Shown here: positions 15,674 through 25,060 of the stretch, piece after piece
Numbering within the stretch: position 1 is the stretch's first letter
Layout of the letters: each line of letters starts with the position of its first letter
From: Pseudomonas denitrificans (nom. rej.)
Lineage (GTDB): Bacteria > Pseudomonadota > Gammaproteobacteria > Pseudomonadales > Pseudomonadaceae
Length of the DNA stretch: 64,000 bases
Reading direction: 5' to 3'
Assembly (NCBI RefSeq): GCF_008807415.1
Contig: NZ_CP043626.1
Span: 310,001-374,000, forward strand
Program-made: the position numbers and the translations under genes
The notes under the pieces: model-generated
Told to the model about the DNA's origin: nothing
Database searches by the model: none
The model's input: only the letters and a program-made list of their open reading frames with translations

Positions 15674-16334
15674 ATTGTCGCGTCGCGGCGGGATCGGCAT
15701 GACCTCCCAGCGCACCCGCGAGCGTCTGATCCAGCGTCTGTACGAAGAGGGCCTGTCCAACGCCCGCGTGCTGGAAGTGATCCGTCGTACGCCGCGCCAC
15801 CTGTTCGTCGACGAGGCGCTGTCGCACCGCGCCTACGAAGACACCGCTCTGCCCATCGGGCACAACCAGACCATCTCGCAGCCCTTCATGGTGGCGCGGA
15901 TGACCGAGTTGCTGCTGGCCGCCGGCCCGCTGGACAAGGTGCTGGAGATCGGCACCGGCTCCGGCTACCAGACCGCCGTGCTGTCGCAACTGGTGGAGCG
16001 GGTGTTCTCCGTCGAGCGCATCCAGGCCCTGCAGGATCGCGCCAAGGAGCGACTTGCGGAGCTAAACCTGAGAAATGTTGTCTTTCGTTGGGGCGATGGC
16101 TGGGAAGGCTGGCCCGCCCTTGCGCCTTACAACGGCATCATTGTCACCGCGGCAGCGGCCGAGGTCCCGCAGGCGCTGCTGGACCAGCTGGCGCCTGGGG
16201 GGCGGCTGGTGATTCCGGTCGGCGGCGGCGAGGTGCAGCAACTGATGCTGATCGTCCGCACCGAGGACGGCTTCCAGCGCCAGGTGCTGGATTCCGTACG
16301 CTTCGTCCCGCTGCTCAACGGTCCGCTAGGCTGA
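15663..16334 (+). CDS. pcm: Protein-L-isoaspartate O-methyltransferase
   Basis: Pcm methylates damaged isoaspartyl residues with S-adenosylmethionine so that they can be repaired. The AdoMet-binding motif is [15 protein letters not shown], and [16 protein letters not shown] is the substrate region. ATG 15663 is chosen because GGAGGG lies 7 bases upstream, giving 223 residues; the alternative ATG 15699 (MTSQRTRER) gives 211 residues, the length usually listed for P. aeruginosa. It sits in the conserved surE-pcm-nlpD-rpoS block. Confidence 0.93.
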   Translation: MANELSRRGGIGMTSQRTRERLIQRLYEEGLSNARVLEVIRRTPRHLFVDEALSHRAYEDTALPIGHNQTISQPFMVARMTELLLAAGPLDKVLEIGTGSGYQTAVLSQLVERVFSVERIQALQDRAKERLAELNLRNVVFRWGDGWEGWPALAPYNGIIVTAAAAEVPQALLDQLAPGGRLVIPVGGGEVQQLMLIVRTEDGFQRQVLDSVRFVPLLNGPLG

Positions 16335-16407
16335 GAGCAAGCCGGTCAAGTCTGCGGTAACTGCCGGCCAGTGAGGCTGGACGTCAATTCATGGATAAGG
16401 GGGATGG

Positions 16408-17255
16408 GTGAGCTTGACAGCGACCCTGTGTCAACGGAACTGGATCAAGGGCCTGGGCCACGCTGTGGTGGCCATTGCCGTCTGCTCTCTGCTGGCGGCC
16501 TGTTCTTCGACTTCGCGCAGCACCACGACCGTGGTGGACCGCAATGCCCAGCAGAAGCCGGCTGTCACCAGCGGGCAGTATCTGGTGCGCCGCGGTGACA
16601 CGCTGTACTCCATCGCCTTCCGTTACGGCTGGGACTGGAAAGCCCTGGCCGCGCGCAACAACATCTCCGCGCCGTACACCATTCGCCCCGGGCAAACCAT
16701 CCGCTTCGATGGTGGCTCGTCGACAGCACCGTCTGTCGCAAAAAATACGACGCCTGTCGCTCCAGTCGTAGTCAACAAACCGACATCCACGCCGGCAACC
16801 GCCAGCAAACCGACCACTCCTGCTGTCACGACTCCGGCGCAGCCCCCCGCCAGCGGCGGAACTCCGGCGGTTGCAGGGGGGCTCCGGGGGGCTGGATATG
16901 GCCGACCAATGGCACTCTCATTGGGCGTTTTGCATCAAACGGCAGTTTGAATAAAGGGATTGATATAGGCGGGCAATTGGGCCAGCCTGTCCTGGCTGCG
17001 TCTAATGGCACGGTGGTGTACGCCGGTAGTGGTTTGCGGGGCTACGGCGAACTCGTGATCATCAAGCACAGCGATACCTACGTAAGCGCCTACGGTCACA
17101 ACCGCAGGTTGCTGGTGCGGGAAGGGCAACAGGTCAAAGTCGGGCAGAACATTGCCGAGATGGGCTCCACAGGGACCGACCGGGTGAAGCTGCACTTCGA
17201 GATTCGCCGCCAGGGTAAACCTGTAGATCCGCTGCAATACCTGCCAAGTCGTTGA
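16408..17255 (+). CDS. nlpD: Murein hydrolase activator / lipoprotein NlpD (frameshifted)
   Basis: NlpD is an outer-membrane lipoprotein that activates cell-wall amidases at division. The GTG start at 16408 gives a signal peptide with lipobox LLAAC, a LysM domain ([20 protein letters not shown]) and a Thr/Pro-rich linker. The frame is lost in two G runs (16876-16881 and 16886-16891). One extra G restores [20 protein letters not shown] and the LytM/M23 domain to 17255, 282 residues in all. The family has an inactive M23 domain. The break is likely a sequence error. The rpoS promoter lies inside this gene in P. aeruginosa. Confidence 0.9.
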
Positions 17256-17350
17256 CGCTTGCTGTTCCCCTGCGTGGGTGAGCGGGCCTAGGTGTCCTAA
17301 GGATAAGGAAGCACCTGGGCTTGTTGTCGAACTCAGCAAGGGATAACGAC

Positions 17351-18355
17351 ATGGCACTTAAAAAAGAAGGGCCGGAGTTTGACGTCGATGATGAAGTGCT
17401 CCTGCTGGAGCCTGGCATCATCCTCGAAGAGTCATTTGCCGAAGAGCAGGTATCGCTTCGAGTCACTCCTAAAGCCACCTCACTCTCGTCTCTCAAGCAA
17501 CACAAGCACATCGACTACAGCCGCGCGCTCGACGCGACCCAGCTGTATCTGAATGAAATCGGTTTCTCGCCGCTCCTGACTCCGGAAGAGGAAGTCCATT
17601 TCGCGCGTCTCGCGCAGAAGGGCGACCCGGCCGGTCGGCGGCGAATGATCGAAAGCAACCTGCGTCTGGTGGTGAAGATCGCGCGACGTTACGTCAACCG
17701 CGGCCTTTCCCTGCTCGACCTGATCGAAGAGGGCAACCTCGGGCTGATCCGCGCGGTGGAGAAATTCGACCCCGAACGTGGCTTCCGCTTCTCCACCTAT
17801 GCAACCTGGTGGATTCGTCAGACCATCGAACGGGCCATCATGAATCAGACCCGCACCATTCGTTTGCCGATCCATGTGGTGAAGGAACTCAATGTCTACC
17901 TGCGGGCCGCTCGCGAGCTGACCCACAAGCTGGACCACGAGCCGTCGCCCGAGGAAATCGCCAACCTGCTCGAGAAGCCGGTGGAAGAGGTCAAGCGGAT
18001 GCTTGGTCTGAACGAGCGGGTCACTTCGGTGGATGTTTCCCTTGGCCCGGATTCGGACAAGACCCTGCTCGATACCCTGACCGACGACCGTCCCACTGAT
18101 CCCTGCGAACTGCTGCAGGACGACGACCTCAGCGAGAGCATCGACCTTTGGCTGTCGGAGTTGACCGACAAGCAGCGCGAGGTGGTGATTCGCCGCTTCG
18201 GCCTGCGTGGCCATGAAAGCAGTACCCTGGAGGAAGTTGGCCAGGAAATCGGCCTGACTCGCGAGCGTGTCCGGCAGATCCAGGTCGAGGCGCTCAAGCG
18301 TCTGCGCGAGATTCTCGAGAAGAACGGCCTGTCGAGCGACGCACTGTTTCAGTAG
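17351..18355 (+). CDS. rpoS: RNA polymerase sigma factor RpoS
   Basis: RpoS is the stationary-phase and general stress sigma factor. The 334-residue protein starts [15 protein letters not shown], with AAGGGAT upstream; an earlier in-frame start at 17321 is less likely. Sigma regions 1.2 to 4.2 are complete, including the -10 region segment [19 protein letters not shown] and the region 4 helix-turn-helix [17 protein letters not shown]. It follows nlpD, the universal order. Confidence 0.97.
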   Translation: MALKKEGPEFDVDDEVLLLEPGIILEESFAEEQVSLRVTPKATSLSSLKQHKHIDYSRALDATQLYLNEIGFSPLLTPEEEVHFARLAQKGDPAGRRRMIESNLRLVVKIARRYVNRGLSLLDLIEEGNLGLIRAVEKFDPERGFRFSTYATWWIRQTIERAIMNQTRTIRLPIHVVKELNVYLRAARELTHKLDHEPSPEEIANLLEKPVEEVKRMLGLNERVTSVDVSLGPDSDKTLLDTLTDDRPTDPCELLQDDDLSESIDLWLSELTDKQREVVIRRFGLRGHESSTLEEVGQEIGLTRERVRQIQVEALKRLREILEKNGLSSDALFQ

Positions 18356-18376
18356 CGTTCAGGTCGACAACGAAGA

Positions 18377-18402
18377 AGCCCGGATGATTCCGGGCTTTTT
18401 TA
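18377..18402 (+). terminator. rpoS terminator
   Basis: AGCCCGGATGATTCCGGGCT followed by a T run, 21 bases after the rpoS stop: a standard intrinsic terminator. Confidence 0.85.
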
Positions 18403-18412
18403 TGCGTCGCGA

Positions 18413-18430
18413 TGTAAGCATTCGCTTACA
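18413..18430. promoter_or_regulatory. GacA upstream activating sequence for rsmZ
   Basis: TGTAAG-CATTCG-CTTACA matches the known GacA box TGTAAG-N6-CTTACA exactly. It lies about 165 bases before the predicted rsmZ start, the spacing reported for this promoter in Pseudomonas. Confidence 0.9.
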
Positions 18431-18596
18431 CAGTGTGTGAGCGTTCAGCTTGAAGTGTCGCCAGCTTTGACGTCTATTTTTCTTATCTTGTTGTTTTGTA
18501 AGCATTTTATTTCAATGATGGGGCACTGGCGGTGGTGGATGCGCGGAAGTGTCCCAGTTGCCGCGTTCCGGCAGGCGGGTAATATCACTCCTGCGT

Positions 18597-18712
18597 ACAC
18601 GGAAAGGCGCAGGCCGGTAAGGATGTCGGTCAGGACCCACCGCAGGATGCGGTTCATCAGGATGATGAAGAAGGGAAGAAAGAGTGGGCGGGTTATCCCG
18701 CCCCTTTTTTTT
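18597..18712 (+). ncRNA. rsmZ: RsmZ regulatory RNA
   Basis: RsmZ sequesters the translational repressor RsmA/CsrA and so relays GacS/GacA signalling to virulence and biofilm genes. The stretch holds repeated GGA motifs shown in small hairpins (CGCAGGATGCG, CATCAGGATGATG) plus AAGGATG, TCAGGAC and AAGGGAAG. It ends in the terminator GGGCGGGTTATCCCGCCC with eight Ts. A TAATAT box at 18580-18585 suits a start near 18592-18597. The length of about 116 bases and the position between rpoS and fdxA agree with P. aeruginosa. The exact 5' end is inferred. Confidence 0.88.
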
Positions 18713-18743
18713 GCCTGCAGAAAAGTGAAGCATCCAGATGCAG

Positions 18744-18769
18744 AAAGGCCCGCACCAGGCGGGCCTTTT
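18744..18769 (-). terminator. fdxA terminator
   Basis: AAAGGCCCGC-ACCA-GCGGGCCTTTT is a symmetric stem with A and T flanks. It lies 22 bases past the fdxA stop on the minus strand and could stop transcription from both sides. Confidence 0.75.
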
Positions 18770-18791
18770 CTATTTCCGGAGGTGCTGGAAA

Positions 18792-19115
18792 TCAGCGCTC
18801 CAGATACTGCATCTTGTTCGGCTTGCCGTCCCACTCTTCGGCGTCCGGCAGGGAGTCCTTCTTCTCGGTGATGTTCGGCCATACATCGGCCAGATCCTTG
18901 TTCAGCTCGATGAACTCCTGCATGCCATCCGGGACCTCGTCCTCGGAGAAGATCGCCTGTGCCGGGCACTCCGGTTCGCACAGGGCGCAGTCGATGCACT
19001 CATCCGGGTGGATGACCAGGAAGTTCGGGCCTTCGTAGAAGCAGTCCACCGGGCATACTTCCACGCAGTCGGTGTATTTGCACTTGATGCAGTTGTCGGT
19101 GACGACGAAGGTCAT
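18792..19115 (-). CDS. fdxA: 7Fe ferredoxin (FdxA)
   Basis: A 107-residue ferredoxin with one [3Fe-4S] and one [4Fe-4S] cluster, like Azotobacter vinelandii FdI. The N-terminal cysteines are in [20 protein letters not shown] and the second set in [16 protein letters not shown]. It is an electron carrier of the cytoplasm. It lies convergent to rsmZ and downstream of mutS, as in P. aeruginosa. Confidence 0.96.
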   Translation of the reverse strand: MTFVVTDNCIKCKYTDCVEVCPVDCFYEGPNFLVIHPDECIDCALCEPECPAQAIFSEDEVPDGMQEFIELNKDLADVWPNITEKKDSLPDAEEWDGKPNKMQYLER

Positions 19116-19180
19116 TTCTAATTTTCTCCTCAGGCGGGCGGCTAAGCGCGCGCGATTCTAGCAGCTTGTCCAGCGGTCCG

Positions 19181-21781
19181 TCAGACCCGCATCTTCCATG
19201 CATATAACAATTCGAGAGCTTGACGCGGAGTCAGGTCATCGGGGCTGACACGCATCAGCTCTTCGACGATCGGGTGCGGCAGGCTGGCGAACAGGTCGCT
19301 TTGCAGTGGTGCCGGGCTTTTCGGGTCGCTCGAACGCGGTGCTTCATGGGGCAGGCTGGTGGTTTCCAGGCGCGACAGATGCTCGCGGGCGCGCTGAATT
19401 ACCGCGCCCGGTACACCGGCCAATTGTGCAACCGCAAGACCATAACTCTGGCTGGCGGGACCGGGCAGTACGTGGTGCAGGAACACGATGCGCTCGTTGT
19501 GTTCGGTGGCGTTCAGGTGAACGTTGGCCACCGCCGGTTCGCTTTCGGGCAGCACGGTCAGCTCGAAATAGTGCGTCGCGAACAGGGTAAAGGCGCGAAG
19601 TTTGGCCAGGTGTTCGGCGGCCGACCAGGCCAGCGACAGGCCGTCGAAGGTGCTGGTACCGCGGCCCACTTCGTCCATCAGCACCAGGCTGCGGTCGCTG
19701 GCGTTGTGCAGGATGTTCGCGGTTTCGCTCATCTCCACCATGAAGGTAGAGCGGCCACCGGCGAGGTCGTCGGAGGAGCCGATACGGGTGAAAATTCGGT
19801 CCACGAGGGACAGTTCACAACGCGCAGCCGGGACGAAACTGCCGATGTGCGCTAGCAGCACGATCAGCGCTGTTTGTCGCATATAGGTCGATTTACCGCC
19901 CATGTTCGGGCCGGTAATCACCAGCATGCGGGTGTCTTCGTCGAGGTTCAGGTCGTTGGCGACGAAGGGCGTATCCAGCACCTGCTCGACCACCGGGTGG
20001 CGGCCTTGCTCGATCAGGATGCCGGACTCTTCGACGAAGCGCGGGCGGTTCAGGTCGAGGTTCAGTGCACGCTCGGCGAGGTTGGACAGCACGTCCAGTT
20101 CGGCCAGGGCGGCAGCGGTGTCCTGCAGTGGCGCCAGTTGGCCGATCAGAAGTTCCAGCAGTTCTTCGTAGAGTTGCTTCTCGCGAGCCAGGGCACGGCT
20201 TTGAGCTGACAGCGCCTTGTCTTCGAAGGCCTTCAGTTCCGGCGTGATGAAGCGCTCGGCGCCTTTGAGGGTCTGGCGGCGGATGTAGTCGGCGGGTGCC
20301 TGTTCGGCCTGCACACGGGGCAGTTCGATGTAGTAGCCGTGGATGCGGTTGTAGCCGACCTTCAGGTTTGGCAGGCCGGTGCGGGCCTTCTCGCGAGTTT
20401 CCAGATCCATCAGGTACTGGCCGGCGTTCTCGCTGAGCATCTGCAGTTCGTCCAACTCGGCGTCGTAGCCGCGGGCGATGACGCCGCCGTCGCGGATCAC
20501 GGCCGGCGGGTTCTCGATCACTGCGCGGGCCAGCAGGTCGGCCAGTTCCGGGTAGGTGCGGATGCTGACGGCCAATTCGCCCAGGTGCGGGGCTTCCAGC
20601 TCGGTCATGCCACTCTGCAGTTGCGGCAGGGCGGCGAGGGCGTCGCGCAGGCGCGCGAGGTCGCGCGGGCGGGCGTTGCGCAGGCCGATTCGGGCGAGAA
20701 TTCGTTCAACGTCACCGATTTCCTTCAGCTGCGGCTGGAGGACTTCGAAGCGATAGCGTTCCAGCAGGCAGGCAATGGACTCCTGGCGAGCTTCGAGCAC
20801 GGCACGGTCGCGCAGCGGGCGGTTCAGCCAGCGGGTCAGCAGGCGGCTGCCCATGGCAGTCTGGCAACGGTCGACTACCGACTGCAGCGTGTTGTCGCGG
20901 CCGCCAGCGAGGTTGGTGTCCAGCTCCAGGTTGCGGCGGCTGGCGCCATCGAGGATCACGGTGTCGTCGATCCGCTCGTGACGCAGGCTGCGCAGGTGCG
21001 GCAAGGCGGTGCGCTGGGTTTCCTTGGCGTAGGTCAGCAGGCAGCCGGCCGCACCGATAGCCAGGGTGAGTTCCTGGCAGCCGAAGCCCTTGAGGTCCTG
21101 CACGCCGAACTGCTGGCACAGGCCCTTCTTCGCCGAGTCACGATCGAAGTCCCAGGGGGCGCGGCGGTGTGCGCCACGGCGCTTTTCCGCCGGCAGGCCC
21201 TGGGGCCAGTCGTCGGGGATCAGCAGCTCGGCGGGGTTCAGGCGCTCCAGTTCGGCCAGCAGGGTTTCCCAGCCTTTTATTTCCTGGACGTTGAAGCGGC
21301 CGCTGGTGATGTCCAGCACGGCCAGGCCGAACAGGCGCTCGTCGCCCAGCACGGCGGCGATCAGGTTGTCGCGGCGCTCGTCGAGCAGCGCTTCGTCGCT
21401 GACGGTGCCGGGGGTCAGGATGCGTACAACCTGGCGTTCAACCGGTCCCTTGCTGGTGGCCGGGTCGCCGATCTGTTCGCAGATCACCACCGATTCGCCG
21501 AGCTTCACCAGCTTGGCCAGGTAGCCTTCGGCGGAGTGGAAGGGAATGCCGGCCATGGGAATGGAGTTGCCGGCGGACTGGCCGCGTGCGGTCAGTGTGA
21601 TGTCCAGCAGTTTGGCGGCCTTCTTGGCGTCCTCGTAGAACAGCTCGTAGAAGTCGCCCATGCGGTAGAACATCAGTTGGTCCGGATGCTGGTTCTTCAG
21701 CCTCCAGTACTGCTGCATCATCGGAGTGTGAGCTGAGAGCCCGTCACCGCTGGGCTCTTCGAAGGTCTGTCTTTTTGACAT
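19181..21781 (-). CDS. mutS: DNA mismatch repair protein MutS (5' end altered at the prophage junction)
   Basis: MutS recognises base mismatches and starts methyl-directed or MutL-directed repair. Seen: the mismatch-binding [12 protein letters not shown] with the intercalating Phe, the Walker [26 protein letters not shown] and [10 protein letters not shown]. At 866 residues it is slightly longer than the roughly 855-860 usual in Pseudomonas. The excess is at the N terminus: [14 protein letters not shown] replaces the short M-x-D- that normally precedes [12 protein letters not shown]. The start ATG 21781 has no good ribosome binding site and lies 20 bases from the phage integrase stop. The only other in-frame starts are the two Met codons of TPMM. 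Confidence 0.95.
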   Translation of the reverse strand: MSKRQTFEEPSGDGLSAHTPMMQQYWRLKNQHPDQLMFYRMGDFYELFYEDAKKAAKLLDITLTARGQSAGNSIPMAGIPFHSAEGYLAKLVKLGESVVICEQIGDPATSKGPVERQVVRILTPGTVSDEALLDERRDNLIAAVLGDERLFGLAVLDITSGRFNVQEIKGWETLLAELERLNPAELLIPDDWPQGLPAEKRRGAHRRAPWDFDRDSAKKGLCQQFGVQDLKGFGCQELTLAIGAAGCLLTYAKETQRTALPHLRSLRHERIDDTVILDGASRRNLELDTNLAGGRDNTLQSVVDRCQTAMGSRLLTRWLNRPLRDRAVLEARQESIACLLERYRFEVLQPQLKEIGDVERILARIGLRNARPRDLARLRDALAALPQLQSGMTELEAPHLGELAVSIRTYPELADLLARAVIENPPAVIRDGGVIARGYDAELDELQMLSENAGQYLMDLETREKARTGLPNLKVGYNRIHGYYIELPRVQAEQAPADYIRRQTLKGAERFITPELKAFEDKALSAQSRALAREKQLYEELLELLIGQLAPLQDTAAALAELDVLSNLAERALNLDLNRPRFVEESGILIEQGRHPVVEQVLDTPFVANDLNLDEDTRMLVITGPNMGGKSTYMRQTALIVLLAHIGSFVPAARCELSLVDRIFTRIGSSDDLAGGRSTFMVEMSETANILHNASDRSLVLMDEVGRGTSTFDGLSLAWSAAEHLAKLRAFTLFATHYFELTVLPESEPAVANVHLNATEHNERIVFLHHVLPGPASQSYGLAVAQLAGVPGAVIQRAREHLSRLETTSLPHEAPRSSDPKSPAPLQSDLFASLPHPIVEELMRVSPDDLTPRQALELLYAWKMRV

Positions 21782-21801
21782 TGGGGTATCTGTCTAATAC
21801 T
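21735..21801. other. Probable left host-prophage junction (att site region)
   Basis: Host mutS coding similarity begins at about 21740 (LSAHTP codons), while 21802 onward is phage integrase. The crossover must therefore fall between these points, inside the first codons of mutS or just upstream. No core repeat can be identified because the right end of the prophage is outside the window. Confidence 0.5.
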
Positions 21802-22782
21802 TCAGCGAACTTTGGCAGGCATTGTCGGGGCCTGAGCGATCTTCGGCAACCGCCCGCGCAGGTATCGTGCGGTCATTCTTGGGTCAGAGTGGCCGCCGAG
21901 GGTCTGGGCATTCTTCCCTTCCCGGTCGGCATCGGTCAGCGACTTCGCGCGGATGTCGTGGATAGTCACGTCCTCGACGCCGGCTTGTTCCCTGGCTCTG
22001 GCAAATGCCTCCTTCATCGTGGCGTAGGAGACTGGGCGACCGGCGCGCGCACAGAACAGTGTCAGCGTGCGCACCTTACGGGGGAGGGCCTTCGCCTTGG
22101 CGATAACTTCCTCGAGGTCCGGTGTCATCGAAACGATGAGTTTCGACCCAGTCTTCTGCTGGGCGAAGGCGATGCCTTCCTCCGAGATATCGGAGAGGTG
22201 GATGCTGATCACGTCGCTGATCCGCTGTCCGGTCAGGTACGCCATTTCAAGGATGTTGCGGATATAGGGGCTGCAGGCATTAAGGATTGCTGCGAACTCC
22301 GCGTCCGTGATGTAGCGATCGCGGCGCGCCTCCTCATGCCGCTTGATGCCGATGCAGGGGTTGGAGTCGACCATTCCCCACTCCAGGGCGTAGCCGAACA
22401 CCACGCGGGCGAAGGAAAGAATCCGGTTGCACATGTTTGGGGTGCCGGCCAGGTCGACCTTCACTGCGGCTATGTGCTTTGGCAGAACCTGCTCCGGTTC
22501 GAACTCGGCGAAGATATCCTTCAGTCGGTCTGCCGCCTGCTCGTACTGAAGCACCGTGTTCGCGGCGAGTTTCTTGACCTTGATGTGATGCTTCAGCGCC
22601 TTGTCGATCAGCGCCGCCATCCCGCCAATGCACGCCTGGGAGGTCTTCCGGGCATACTCAAGCAGCGACGCCTGGTAATCCTCGCCCAGGCGCTCCCACT
22701 TCCCCTTCCTCACCAGGTAGTACGCGCCGTGCTTGTGGTACATGCACGCCGGCAGGTGACGGTCCTTCTTCCTCGGGCGCAT
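21802..22782 (-). CDS. int: Phage integrase, tyrosine recombinase
   Basis: Site-specific recombinase for prophage integration and excision. The 326-residue protein has the catalytic set R187 (GQRISD), H275 and R278 (HDIRAKS), H298 (GGHSDP) and the nucleophile Y307 (ARYLRG). An N-terminal SAM-like core-binding domain covers about residues 55-150. Its stop is 20 bases upstream of the mutS start, marking the prophage edge. The excisionase-like gene lies 10 bases upstream. Confidence 0.95.
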   Translation of the reverse strand: MRPRKKDRHLPACMYHKHGAYYLVRKGKWERLGEDYQASLLEYARKTSQACIGGMAALIDKALKHHIKVKKLAANTVLQYEQAADRLKDIFAEFEPEQVLPKHIAAVKVDLAGTPNMCNRILSFARVVFGYALEWGMVDSNPCIGIKRHEEARRDRYITDAEFAAILNACSPYIRNILEMAYLTGQRISDVISIHLSDISEEGIAFAQQKTGSKLIVSMTPDLEEVIAKAKALPRKVRTLTLFCARAGRPVSYATMKEAFARAREQAGVEDVTIHDIRAKSLTDADREGKNAQTLGGHSDPRMTARYLRGRLPKIAQAPTMPAKVR

Positions 22783-22792
22783 GCCTCTCTCC

Positions 22793-22996
22793 TCACGAAC
22801 CGGTCAGGCGAAGCCGCGGCTCTTTCTTCTGCTGCTTGCTGGAACCCAGACGGGACAATACTACCTCCCGCAGGACTTTCGGCCGGCCGTTGGCGTCGAG
22901 CACGTAGCCGAGTAGGTGCTCATCGAGCCAGCGGATCTGTGCGCTGGCGCGGGTGCGGCCGGTCAGGTCGGCCACTTCTTCTGGTGTCATGAACAT
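22793..22996 (-). CDS. DUF4224-type excisionase-like protein
   Basis: A 67-residue protein starting MFMTPEEVADLTGRTRASAQIRWL, with GRPKVLREVV in the middle. This matches the DUF4224 family of small helix-turn-helix phage proteins encoded beside integrases. A role as recombination directionality factor is inferred from place and size. Confidence 0.75.
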   Translation of the reverse strand: MFMTPEEVADLTGRTRASAQIRWLDEHLLGYVLDANGRPKVLREVVLSRLGSSKQQKKEPRLRLTGS

Positions 22997-23047
22997 GACG
23001 GGGCCTCCTCGCCGGCTGGCGCCGGCGGGTTCAGTGTTGGGGTGTGG

Positions 23048-23410
23048 TCATGCCTTCGCGGCGTGCTTTAGCAGTGATCGCAGCTCTTCCAGGCCTTCTC
23101 TAATTTTTCGCTCGCCGAGCTCGTTGAAAGGCTTCGCGTGCCTGTCCCACAGGCGCCAGGTCATCTCGATGTCCTCGAGCAGACGGCGCGGCACCAGCAC
23201 CTGGTCGGTGGGGATGGCAGTCAGCGCAACAGTGTGCGTGACGTCCGGTCGGGTGCGGACCTTCATCTGAACTTGCCCTGCTCCGCCAAACCCTTGAAGC
23301 ACCTGCAGCTGGGCCGGCGTGACGTAACCGGCAGGCTTCAGGCGCATCGGACACTCGAAAGCGCGATGCCCGTCCGCACCGCAGAGGGTGCAGGCTTGTT
23401 GTTCGGTCAT
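23048..23410 (-). CDS. Small CCHC zinc-knuckle phage protein
   Basis: The 120-residue protein begins with a zinc knuckle, C7-x2-C10-x4-H15-x4-C20 (ACTLCGADGHRAFECP), a fold that commonly binds single-stranded nucleic acid. The rest has no motif I recognise. It lies in the leftward early operon between the excisionase-like gene and the recombination module. Function unknown. Confidence 0.75.
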   Translation of the reverse strand: MTEQQACTLCGADGHRAFECPMRLKPAGYVTPAQLQVLQGFGGAGQVQMKVRTRPDVTHTVALTAIPTDQVLVPRRLLEDIEMTWRLWDRHAKPFNELGERKIREGLEELRSLLKHAAKA

Positions 23411-23413
23411 GGT

Positions 23414-23611
23414 TCAGCCCTCTACGGGGTATTGGATGGTGCCGCGTTCTCCCTGGCGGGAGTTGATGCCGGCTTGGATGAGTGCCCGGCCCAGCGCCTG
23501 GGCCTGGTCGGGATCGAGTTCGGCGCCGAGTCGTGGCAGGCCGTCGATCAACAGGTACGGCTTCCCGTCGCGGCCCTGGCGGTGCTCGACGGTCAGTTGG
23601 ATGGCTTGCAT
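23414..23611 (-). CDS. Small phage protein of unknown function
   Basis: A 65-residue protein (MQAIQLTVEHRQGRDGKPYL). The ATG at 23611 is used because GGAG lies just upstream; the frame is open to 23656 without a good ribosome site. No domain recognised. Its stop is 3 bases from the next gene, so it is part of the same operon. Confidence 0.6.
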   Translation of the reverse strand: MQAIQLTVEHRQGRDGKPYLLIDGLPRLGAELDPDQAQALGRALIQAGINSRQGERGTIQYPVEG

Positions 23612-23698
23612 GGTGCTCGCTCCTGGAGGACAGGCCTGCAGCGCAGGCAGTCGCATTCGGGATGGGGCGGAGGGTTCGACGGCAGAGAGGGTGGCGGG

Positions 23699-24319
23699 TC
23701 ATGCGGCCGCCGCCTGCTGCTGGAGCTGGAGCGCCTGCTGCACAGCCTCAACGATGCGTGCCAGATACTGGCGCTTGGGGTGGGGGACCATGGCGTGCTC
23801 GCTGACCGCGTAATGCCACTCTTCGCCGAAAAGCTTGGTCAGCAGCTCGCCCGCTTCAGCGCTGTACATCAGCCCTTCGCCGGTTTCGAAATTCGACAGG
23901 TCATCCGCTGCGTCGTAGAGCTGTCGGGCCTCTTTCTTGTCCAGGGAGAAGCACTCCCACTTGGCGGTTCGCGCGCGGCGACAGTCGAGGATGCAGCGGC
24001 GGGCTGCGGCCTCAAGGGCCTTTCCGTCGAAGACCACGCGGTCGATCTCGGCGCCGCGCGCTAGGCAGCCAACCAAGTAGTCGACGCTGGCGCCGGTGAT
24101 GAACTGCGACACGAAGCCAGGCCCCATGCCTCCCCAGTAGGCGGACCAGGAGTCGCCAAAGCACTCGATGGTGATCTTGCCGGCGCGGGTGATGTATTCG
24201 GGGTTCTCGGGCAGCTTGACGTTGCGACCGCCCAGGTCCTCGATGAACACGGTGATGGGGTCCAGGCGGTCGGCGCCAGTGATGGTCAGTTTCGTGACCT
24301 GCGAGGATTCGACGTTCAT
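23699..24319 (-). CDS. Conserved phage hypothetical protein
   Basis: A 206-residue protein starting MNVESSQVTKLTITGADRLD, with GGGAG upstream of ATG 24319. It has a glutamine/alanine-rich end (LQLQQQAAAA). Its start overlaps the end of the methyltransferase-like gene by four bases. I do not recognise a catalytic motif; the product looks soluble. Confidence 0.7.
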   Translation of the reverse strand: MNVESSQVTKLTITGADRLDPITVFIEDLGGRNVKLPENPEYITRAGKITIECFGDSWSAYWGGMGPGFVSQFITGASVDYLVGCLARGAEIDRVVFDGKALEAAARRCILDCRRARTAKWECFSLDKKEARQLYDAADDLSNFETGEGLMYSAEAGELLTKLFGEEWHYAVSEHAMVPHPKRQYLARIVEAVQQALQLQQQAAAA

Positions 24320-24735
24320 TGCTGGTCTCCCGTGTAGGTCCGCCAGTGCACCTTCTTGCCAGCGACGAGGAATCCCCATTCGCCTTGCCAGGGGCTGGTG
24401 ATGAAGAGGGTCCAGACGCCGCCCTCGGCTACCTGGTCAATTCGGTGGTACTCGCCGTGGCGCAGCGCCGCGGTGTCGCCGGCATTGCGCTTGATGAACT
24501 CGGTCACCTGGGCACCGGGCGGCGCGTCGACGAAGGCCAGCAGGTGGCCGCCCGGCTTAAGCACTCGCAGGCATTCCGCCCACACGTCAACGCTGGGCAC
24601 GTCGTAGTCCCACCGCTTGCCCATGAAGGCCAGGCCGTAGGGCGGGTCAGTCACCACGCTGTCGATGCTGTTGTCGGGAATGGTGCGGAGCACCTCCAGG
24701 CAGTCGCCGAGGTGCAGCGTGTAAGGGAGGGTCAT
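24316..24735 (-). CDS. Truncated DNA methyltransferase-like protein with unrelated C terminus
   Basis: The first 85 residues resemble the start of a DNA adenine methyltransferase: LHLGDCLEVLRTIPDNSIDS, the catalytic TDPPYGL and the segment ECLRVLKPGGHLLAF. From about residue 88 the sequence (FIKRNAGDTAALRHGEYHRI) no longer resembles the family. The FxGxG-type AdoMet site expected later in this class is missing from the 139 residues. It may be a remnant fused to another small gene, and probably does not methylate DNA by itself. Confidence 0.65.
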   Translation of the reverse strand: MTLPYTLHLGDCLEVLRTIPDNSIDSVVTDPPYGLAFMGKRWDYDVPSVDVWAECLRVLKPGGHLLAFVDAPPGAQVTEFIKRNAGDTAALRHGEYHRIDQVAEGGVWTLFITSPWQGEWGFLVAGKKVHWRTYTGDQQ

Positions 24736-24811
24736 GGTTTCTCCAGGTAGAGCGCCGCCGCGCCGCAGGTGCAGCGGATGGCGAAAAGTGGTGTGTGACA
24801 GCGAGGCGTGA

Positions 24812-25060
24812 CTAGTAGCTGGTCAGCTCGGCCAGGGATTCGTCGTCGAGGCGATCGGCGCCGTGGATCAGGCGTTGAATGACGTCCTGCGGCTCGTCGA
24901 TGCCGAGCCGTTCCATGGTGCGGGCCAGCTTGGCGTCGGTGGCGTGGTAGAGGTCCAGGCCGATCCGGCGAGAGAGGAGGCGCGCTAAGCGTTCCTCCTC
25001 GGTCATCTTGTCGCGCTCACGCTGCTCTGCTTTGCGCTGGGCTGCTGTCTTCGCGGCCAT
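24812..25060 (-). CDS. Small charged helical phage protein
   Basis: An 82-residue protein rich in Lys, Arg and Glu at its N terminus (AAQRKAEQRERDKMTEEERL), predicted helical. It overlaps the 3' end of the upstream gene by 44 bases. No known domain recognised. Confidence 0.6.
   Translation of the reverse strand: MAAKTAAQRKAEQRERDKMTEEERLARLLSRRIGLDLYHATDAKLARTMERLGIDEPQDVIQRLIHGADRLDDESLAELTSY

Noticed and set aside
20339..21736. 465-codon plus-strand frame opposite mutS
   Set aside because: Antisense shadow of mutS with Gln/Val-rich composition.
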